64,000 bases of DNA from Brachynemurus nebulosus (taxonomy: Eukaryota > Arthropoda > Insecta > Neuroptera > Myrmeleontidae): NCBI GenBank assembly GCA_035578155.1, contig JAPWDM010000006.1, positions 13,222,305-13,286,304 of the forward strand, given 5' to 3'. Of the stretch, positions 56,619 through 64,000 are shown one piece after another (position 1 is the first letter of the stretch; every line of letters begins with the position of its first letter). The notes beneath the pieces are model-generated. The model had not been told where the DNA came from. It did not search any database and saw nothing but the letters and a program-made list of their open reading frames with translations. The translations under genes and the position numbers were made by a program.

Positions 56619-57577
56619 TATCACATAAGAGATGTCGACTCTCCAAAAAAAAAGATCGATTTTTGGATCGATTTAAATCGAAATCAAAAAAATCGGCTAA
56701 AAAAAAAATCGATTCTGTGAGATCGATTTGAAAAATCGAAATTTTGAAAAGTTTAATAAAATTAGCTGATAATTTTTGTTAAGGGACTTACTTGACAGTA
56801 CATAGGTAATATCGTGTAAAAACGTCTTACATTATATTTGTAAAGGCGATGAGTTAACTTTTCAATTATAATTATAAAAAATAACACAATTGAATATGCA
56901 GGATGAATACCACGAAATGAACCAAGTTTATTCAAAAATTTCAAACAAATTGACAAAAAATTTTTTTCTAAATATGTAAGTCGCTTTTGTGGGAAAGGGA
57001 TCGTCATTTGCACAGATAGGTGGTCTCTTCCCTCCTTTTGTATTAATAGTCTGACTTATATAGAGCCATAGGAGGGGTTCGTTGGTATAACGAGTAAAAA
57101 GTGATAATTAACAATAGATTTTTTGGTGTTTCATTTTAACACATGTTTCTTTGTAGAATTACTATTAAAATGAAGTTAATATTAATAGATTTGAGCGTTA
57201 ATTTATGGTATTCCATATTTGTAAATAATAAACAAATATTTTACTTTGCAAAATACCACTTTTATTTTTGAAACTGTGACAATATTGTTTCGAACCGTTA
57301 GTTCATTTTCAAGTAGAACATTCACAACACAACATTCTGTTTGAAAATGAACTAACGGTTCGAAACAATATTGTCACAGTTTCAAAAATAAAAGTGGTAT
57401 TTTGCAAAGTAAAACATTTGTTTATTATTTACAAAATGAAGTTATTTTTGGAAAAAATCGGTTATCGATCTCTTACTTTTAATAATCGATTCAAATGAAA
57501 AAAATCGAAAAAATAGTCGAACTTTTAAGCTTCGATTAATCGATTTTCGATTAATCGATTTAAAATCGACATCTCTA
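56619..57577. mobile_element. hAT-type element with ATCGATT-rich ends
   Basis: AGAGATGTCGACT near the left end (56628) is mirrored by AAATCGACATCTCTA at the right. The 8-bp ATCTGACA flanks both sides (56611-56618 and 57578-57585), with about nine extra bases between it and the left end. Both ends are filled with AATCGATTT words. A family J foldback (57180-57428) is nested inside. Confidence 0.8.
57180..57428. mobile_element. family J foldback with Penelope-like core
   Basis: After the lead TTAATAGATTTGAGCGTTAA, arms of about 92 bp are inverted: GTAAATAATAAACAAATATT to CCGTTAGTTCATTTTCAAG, mirrored by TTGAAAATGAACTAACGGTT to TTTGTTTATTATTTAC. The loop contains ACAACACAA. The core TGAAAATGAACTAACGGTTC followed by GAAAC has a GAAC/GTTC stem closed by GAAAC, like a degenerate hammerhead in Penelope-like pseudo-LTRs. 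Confidence 0.6.
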
Positions 57578-57585
57578 ATCTGACA

Positions 57586-58694
57586 CAATATCCTCTCTTC
57601 TTGTTTAACGCACGACAGTATAACTATTGCGAATTAAATTTCTATAATAAAAAAAATTAATCAATAATCCTTCCTCATAGATATCAATTACTCTTACACA
57701 TATCAATAATTACTGATTATCATAATTATGAAGACAATACAACCGATACCAACCAGTTCCCGATAATATCAATGTTTTATAGAAAACACCTACAGCGCCT
57801 AATGTCTATTTCACTGGCAGCTAACATCACTCAACCAAATATACCTACATATTTACACTGAATTATTACGTTCATATGTGTATAATAACATGTAGATATG
57901 TATGTTAAAACGCATATGCAAAATGCATCTATTGTTGTCGAAGAACTACAGTCAAAACAGACAGACTATCTAGCCAGCCAGTCAGTCAGGCGCACCTTTG
58001 TCAACCTTGAGTGAGTCAGTGAGTCACTTTTATTTATTTGCTACCATTAAATTTGATAGACTTGTTTATGTATGTACGTCCTCGCCTGTTTGTATCCATC
58101 TGTCTGTTTCTGGTTGCTTAAGGGGGGTTACACGCACTTATTTTCTTTCGAAAATATCACTTTTTTATTGTGTTTTTATTGAGTAAATCATATCAAGAAT
58201 GTTTGCACAAAATTTCATAAAAATCGCACAGATGAGACAGATGAAGCGTACTGCATTTTATACTGATTACTGACTAGTCATCCATTGACTTTACAAGAGC
58301 AAACATGCGTTGTTAGATGGTGGCTGTGATTGTTAGATCGTGTTAGTAACAGATATATACATATAGTTGTTCGATAGTATGTATGCACTCCCGCCTCACA
58401 CCTCGACCACATACATAACGAATATCACACATACTAACATCCACTATACTACACATACAAATACAAACTCTAAATGTGTATATAACCATAGAAAGTGGGG
58501 GTGCCCCGCTGCCAAGTTTGATGATGTAAAATTCTGGCAACAGCCGGAATGCTAACTATCATAATAATATAGTAGTTTAGCCCCTTGAAAAATCGGAACA
58601 TTATTTACAAAGTTGCGCACATCTAAATGTGTCTGAAATTAGTCTTGAAATTGATAATTCTGTGTAAGTTGAAAAATATCAGCGTTTCTTACTT
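57586..58694. other. AT-rich noncoding stretch
   Basis: CAGTCAGTCAGG and GTCAGTGAGTCA words lie near 57975-58025. Frames at 57998-58555 have no motif. No gene supported. Confidence 0.4.
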
Positions 58695-61170
58695 ATAAAA
58701 AGTCGTCAAGTGCGTGTTTGACACGCATTATTTAGGGCTACTCAGGAATTATGTGTTGTATGTTGTATGAATCATTACATGTTGTATGATTAGTAAGAAA
58801 ACCTGCAAAAAATTTTGATAATTATACCATAGCTACAAGTTAAGGATATTATGGAGGTACTTAAAAATGGTGACAGTCTTATGAAAATTTGTGCGAATAA
58901 TGGTTTTTCTAAATTTAATCGACTGTGAAAATTTAAATTAGATTCACTACAGCGTTTAAAAGTTATTGCAGGTTTAATTTTTGCTCACTTTTAACATGCA
59001 GTCTAATTGAGTTTTCAATAGAAACCGAATATAAACCAGCTTTTAATGCTTAGAAAAAATGGTGATAAGGCTCTTGTTTTTGTTTTAGATGTTAGGAAAA
59101 ACGCTTATACAACTTTTTTTACCCCCAAATTTACCAAAATAGCCCCTCTAGTAGGTCCGACTCTGGCTTTGTATATATCAGTAGAAAGCTCTCTAAAAAT
59201 GAAGTGTTGTGTCAATTTAAAATTTTTCTTTATCTGCCGCAGTTTTCAAGTAATCTAGCAAAATTGAAATTTTACCCTAATTTTGAGGGGTAATTTCACT
59301 TCTTAAATGGCGACTGTGTCAGATGAAAAAAATCGGGTCCGTTATTTTGGTCGACCCTACGGGTTGTCCCCATTTACTCTTTTCTCGTCTCTTTTGATCC
59401 CAATTTTTCATAGAGAAGAAATTATACGATTTTTGTTAATTTTTCAAAAACCACCAATATTTTTAAATTTTTTTGGATACTGCTGATAAAGTGACCATCT
59501 TCGCGTAAATTTTTAATATATTAAAGATTAGGTACTCATAAAATAAATACAAAAAAATACGGTGTGAAGTCTGAATGCGTACCTATTCATCCTTGTCTAC
59601 GGTAGCACATTTTTTATTGACATAAATATTAGAAACGCAGGAAAAGAGACCAGGAATCAACATAGAAGTGGATTATGGTACGATATATTTTCTGAAAAAA
59701 GTGCTTAGGACCAAAGTTATAGAATTCAAAGTGATGCACTTGATGATGACTTTGAAGTTGACCTTGAGGTCAATTTCCAAAGTCATTTGAAAATCATTTA
59801 ATATTTTTCAAAAGGAGTAGCTTACTTTTCACCCCTAAATGGTTCAAAGTATATTCGAACGAATTTCACATGCAAGATAGAAAATAAGTGATCAAGAAGT
59901 AATTTTGAAAAATACTTGCTCAATCGCAATCGGAAAAATAATAGTTAATCATATGTTCAACTGAATTCCTAATATGATAACTATAGAGTAGCAATAAAAA
60001 TTTTAAAAAATTTTGAAAATTTATAATATAACATAAAGTTAATGTTTAACTTACAATTAGAGTGATATTAAATCTTTTCTTAACTTTACTTCTAAAATTA
60101 CTTACAAAAATGTTTTCTTCTAATTTTTTCTATAAATCAACTTTGAAGATAGATTGAGTCAATACATGAAATTACTGCTTATAGGTACAGGATATGGTCA
60201 AACTTCGGCAATGGCTAATCATTTTCAACTGACCTTGAAAATCGATTTCAGGGTCACTATCAAGTGCATCGCTTCAAATTCTACAAATTTGGTACTCAGC
60301 CCTTTTTTCAGAAAATATGTCGTTTCAAAAATATCTAGCTATAACTGTTTTCATCTACAGAGGTTGAATGGTGTTTTCTACCCCTAAAAAGCGTATTTAG
60401 CCGAAATAAAAAAACACGTATTTAATATTTTTCGCTGTTTAATAAGTATGTTAAGTTTCATTCAAATTGGCAAGTATTAGTTGGGTAGTGTTATTTGTCA
60501 GAATGTTTTGCCGATCTAGTTTTTTCAATATTTCTTTGCTCGTTTTCAGAATTTGTATTTTAATTTCTACGGACAAATAACTCATTCTTTTCTTCGATTT
60601 GAGTAACTTTTATTTGCTGATGTTGACCATTAATTGATCGAAACATATCAAATATTTTTCAATGATTTTTTTAGCGAATGTCGAAAATTTTGAAAATTTT
60701 TTCACCGTTAGTAAGTTAAAGTATTTGAATTCATTAAGTAATTAAATGATGTCCACAAGAACCTTACGGACTACCATAAGTTATATGAGATCCCTAGGAC
60801 CCGTTTTTTACTGTTAGGATAAACTTTTTACTAAAATTATTTTAGATGAATAAAGGTTATGTTGTATGATTTCCGCCAGGGTTTACTGTTCCCATTATTG
60901 TAAAAAATAAACTAACCGACCGATTTTGAAAATTTTTTCACTGTTAGAGAACTAAATTATTTTAGATGGATACAACTATGCTGCACAAAGTCCGTTCGGG
61001 TTCTTGGGTCCCAAAAATATCAAAACTAATTACCCAGCCGATTTTAAAAAATCTTTTACTCTTAGAAAGCTAAACTATTTTAAATAGGTACAGTTCTTAG
61101 ATGAGATCCGCCAGTCCCTAAAATTTGGAAATTCGCTATGTTATGCAGATGCTGCGACAGGGGTATTTAA
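58695..61170. repeat. old interspersed-repeat block with foldback and tandem units
   Basis: It opens with a family H-like start (GTCGTCAAGTGCGTGTTTGA). Positions 59675-59850 (ATATTTTCTGAAAAAAGTGC, GATGCACTTGATGATGAC) are mirrored at about 60190-60400 (GTCACTATCAAGTGCATCGC, CAGCCCTTTTTTCAGAAAAT). From about 60700 there are three to four diverged units of about 115 bp with CCGATTTT.AAAATTTTTTCAC.GTTAGA..CTAAA.TATTTTA. It closes with a family A 3' end (AAATTCGCTATGTTATGCAG, 61129-61168). No coding frame is recognised. Confidence 0.55.
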
Positions 61171-62300
61171 TCTGACAAACACAAAAATATTGCAGATCCA
61201 TGGTAACGCGATTTAAAAATGAAATATTATTGATCAAAAAGTGTCAGAGATCACATTGATCCTGAGAAAAATTTCTCACCATACTTGCCCCACGTTCGAT
61301 AAATCTGTTTCCAGCCTGTATATGTAACCGTGTATGTATGTAAAGCAGCAAACACTCTCGGAAACCGCGTAATGTTATAAAAATTTTCTTTAACTTGCGC
61401 CTTTTCGACGTCAGTTGTTGGAAATTTAATGAATTCTTCACGCAACAAAGCAACTTTGTGTGACACTAATTTCACTACTTTGCTAGTAGTAGCTTTGAAA
61501 ACTTCTCCTTAAAAAAAACATTATTTCTGAAGATAATGTACTATTCCTAAAAAAAAGATACATTACTGCTTAGTTGAAATACTTATTATTTAAAAAACAG
61601 CATACCAGTTCGTTTTGTGTTGTATTCGTGGGCGAATTTTTTCCAAAATAAAAATTCCTTTCGCATTCGAAATTTTGTGTAAAAATTCAAATCGTCGCAA
61701 ATATTAAAATGATTTGGATGAAAACATATTGTTTTTTTTTACATAAACGTTAAGTCATACAAATAGGTTATGTTATAAGAATCTTTTGACAAAAAAAAAA
61801 TAATTTATTTTAAAAAGATTATAAAGGTACGGACACACGACACGCTTTTGGTGTAGAAGTTTTTTTTTTTTAAAAAAGGACAGAAAAGTTGATTTAAGAT
61901 ACTACCAACAAGGTAATCCTAAATTGTGAGACGCATCCAAAAGATAATACAGAGATAATATTATATTACAACTCTAAGAAAAAAGTAAACGCAATAAAAT
62001 TTTACAAGTTGGATTTACACTATAGCAAAAAATGAAATAAATTATTTTCAGTACGAAACTGCCGTCTTGCAGCAACATTTATAAAAATATTAGTTTTCAA
62101 TTCAAAATAGAATATGGCAATACAAAATACGATTTAGAAATGTTAAATTATAATCTAAATCAGGTGTTGTGTGAAATGTCTGACACTATTCTATTCGCCG
62201 TGTGTGACACTACTGTGTAAACAACCTCAAATATTTGCTAGAGAAGTCTAGCAACTCGAGTGTATACAACTGTTCTAGCCTGATCTAGACTGCAAATTTA
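61171..62300. other. noncoding stretch
   Basis: Two overlapping minus-strand frames near 61244-61475 show no motif. GGTACGGACACACGACACGC at about 61828 has the look of a transposon end, without a partner. Confidence 0.4.
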
Positions 62301-62751
62301 AGCCGCTGCTACACGATGCTACGAACACCTTCCAACATTCGACGTTGGATGGTTCATAGCATCGTGTAGCCGTTGTTCGAACCTACGAGTGTCCAATGTC
62401 GAGCGTCAAACGTTCGCATTTGGTCGTGTCCCGTTCGATGTCGGTATTTTTGCACCGAGTCAAAGGGGTGCTTCGAACATTTGAAGGTCAATGTTGGTTC
62501 GTTGGTTGGTTCGACTCAGCAGCTGCACGCTCGTTCATGTGAAGAGAGACAACATCAGTGTATAACATTAGAGATAACATCAGACAGATAACATCGTCCA
62601 CTGAGTACCAACACATCATCATTCGTATTGGATCAAACATTCGATTCACCGTGTAGCAGATACATTCGTCGCACCAACTATCGAACTTAACTGCCTCAAA
62701 CGTTCGATCGAATGTTGGAAGGAACGTTCGTAGCATCGTGTAGAACCCGCT
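62301..62751. mobile_element. PIF/Harbinger-type MITE
   Basis: Ends AGCCGCTGCTACACGATGCT and mirrored AGCATCGTGTAGAACCCGCT, with TTA at 62298-62300 and 62752-62754. Inside the left end, ACACGATGCTACGAAC is mirrored again at about 62345-62366, giving a small hairpin. Repeated AACATTCGA and TCGAACGTT words fill the element. The short frames on both strands are repeat. Confidence 0.9.
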
Positions 62752-62814
62752 TTACTTGAACGTGTAAACCAACGGGCCAAACTACTATATGATAGTTAGT
62801 ATTCCGACTGTAGC

Positions 62815-63130
62815 AGAAAGGTGACGTAAAATCTCCTCCACTTCGCATCACTATGCTGTGTAAGTACAAACTGTTTGTAGTGGTTTAGGCTTGATGTTTG
62901 CTTCTGTGTGAGTATTTACACACACAATTACAAAACACGTATTATCGGACAGAGCAACGTGCAGGTCAAGTAACAATGGTCTTACAATACATAACAATCG
63001 TAGTGGATTCGATGACCGACACCGACTGACTAAATGCCTTAAGCTGTGACAGACCAACAAATGACTCCAAGCGAACTAAACTTTTTTGATATTAGTTTGC
63101 TTCTAGTGTTCTATAGTGTAAACATTGCAC
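62815..63130 (+). repeat. family M repeat, copy 2
   Basis: GTGACGTAAAATCTCCTCCA to TTCTAGTGTTCTATAGTGTA, with CAAGTAACAATGG, ACCGACTGACTAAATG, CTTAAGCTGTGAC and AATGACTCCAAGCGAA in order. The next copy starts about 465 bp downstream in the same orientation. Confidence 0.7.
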
Positions 63131-63284
63131 ACAATAATGCTAATTTAGATGTCGCGTTATTTTGATGTCTCGTGTATCCGTAGCTTTATGTACATATGTT
63201 GTAGGTACCTATCATGTATTATATACTGTGTGATACAAGGGGACAAACTAGATTGGCTTTGCCTCTGTTCCACTTGTAATGAGT
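63131..63284. other. spacer between family M copies
   Basis: AT-rich with nothing recognised. Confidence 0.4.
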
Positions 63285-63580
63285 TTGTGACGTAGTCTGT
63301 TTGTGTACATACACACTGTTTGCAGTGTATTAGTTTGGTTTTTTGTAGTAGTATGTGTATACACACATACAATCACATCACACGTATTACCAGAGAGAGC
63401 TGTTCAACGTGCTCAACTAACAATGGGTATATTGTTAATATAATGGTGTGTTGACTCGACGACGACTACTGACGGACTAATGTCTTAAGCTGTGACTGGC
63501 TTACAAATGACTCCAAGCGAATTTCACTTTTTTTATGTTAGTTGGCTTCTAGTGTTCTATGGTGTGACACTTTCAAAATA
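63285..63580 (+). repeat. family M repeat, copy 3
   Basis: Same block order as copy 2 (ACACACTGTTTGCAGTG, CTCAACTAACAATGGG, CTTAAGCTGTGAC, AATGACTCCAAGCGAA, TTCTAGTGTTCTATGGTGTG). Its 3' half matches copy 2 better than the 5' half does. Confidence 0.7.
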
Positions 63581-64000
63581 GAGTATACTCACTATATATA
63601 TAGGTAGCATGTGTAAATTACGTATGTATATTTTGAGTAAAATTCAAAACGTCAAATGTCAAAAACTAATATATTTAAATAGCAATTAAATTGAATTTGA
63701 ATGAATTTAAAAAAAAAAAATATTGTTAAAGTTTGCATTTTTTTGATAGTAATTTACTGTTAATATGTAGGTAATATTAAAATCATTTAGGTAATTTAAT
63801 ATGTAGGTAATATTAAAATCATTTAAATATCCATAAACGACACAGTAATAATCATGTACCTAATAGTATAGGCGTCAATTATATTTTTTTTATTTATACC
63901 TTACTGCTAACAAGAAAGATTAAAAAAAAATTTAGCAATTAAGAAAAAAATCTAATTAATTTCTAATTCTATACGTTCGATTATTAAACAATTAGCAGTT
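63581..64000. other. AT-rich noncoding end of window
   Basis: A short direct duplication TTAATATGTAGGTAATATTA with AAATCATTTA occurs at about 63760-63790 and 63797-63825. Nothing else recognised. Confidence 0.45.

Noticed and set aside
1..64000. A previously undescribed gene system (defence, biosynthetic or otherwise)
   Set aside because: No cluster of genes exists in the window; apart from one candidate exon, recognisable coding sequence is limited to transposon relics.

Overview
The window looks like nuclear DNA of an arthropod, most probably an insect, although the sequence does not settle the order. The evidence is the strong AT bias, long (TA)n and (TACA)n microsatellites, many non-autonomous DNA transposons with intact target-site duplications, a mariner relic, PIF/Harbinger coding relics, Penelope-like hairpins and a SINE-like tail ending in GACAGACA. 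Nothing suggests a bacterium, an organelle or a virus. Almost all open frames in the 64 kb are short, AT-rich or made of microsatellite, and are not genes.

Only one host coding region has reasonable support. It is a minus-strand first coding exon at about 32.1-32.4 kb, encoding a His/Pro/Gly/Met-rich N-terminus, preceded by a GC/CpG-richer leader and promoter zone up to about 32.97 kb. A short GC-rich exon-like patch at 31.35 kb and a TATA-box plus leader-like patch at 28.6-28.8 kb are much weaker. The rest is intergenic or intronic repeat-rich sequence.

Layout. 0-6 kb: hAT-like ends, a tandem duplication, family A copy 1, family C copy 1, a deleted mariner and a TA-flanked MITE. 6.3-10.7 kb: a 4.4-kb PIF/Harbinger-type foldback element (TAA duplication) whose arms are 175-bp tandem repeats; it carries a broken transposase piece and a nested family C copy. 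10.7-15 kb: foldback hairpins, then a second Harbinger element (TTA duplication) with a longer transposase pseudogene. 15-21 kb: pogo-like elements and a tandem-duplicated composite. 21.4-25 kb: two near-identical 1.7-kb copies in tandem (family D). 25-31 kb: TIR elements, family H, a hAT element, family A, a Penelope-like motif and a pogo-like MITE. 31-33 kb: the candidate gene start. 33-45 kb: MITEs, family A, a hAT element with a nested hairpin, pogo-like elements and a Tc1-like element. 45-51 kb: families H, G and J, two more Harbinger elements (one with a MADF-domain remnant) and a SINE-like element. 51-58 kb: MITEs, family A and a second hAT element with a nested hairpin. 58-64 kb: foldback relics, a fifth Harbinger MITE and a tandem pair of an unassigned 300-bp repeat.

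The genes do not form a pathway. What links the features is transposition: at least five Harbinger-type elements with TTA/TAA duplications, three of them with coding relics, plus pogo/Tc1/mariner (TA) and hAT (8-bp) elements nested in one another. Family letters A-M are local names used only here.
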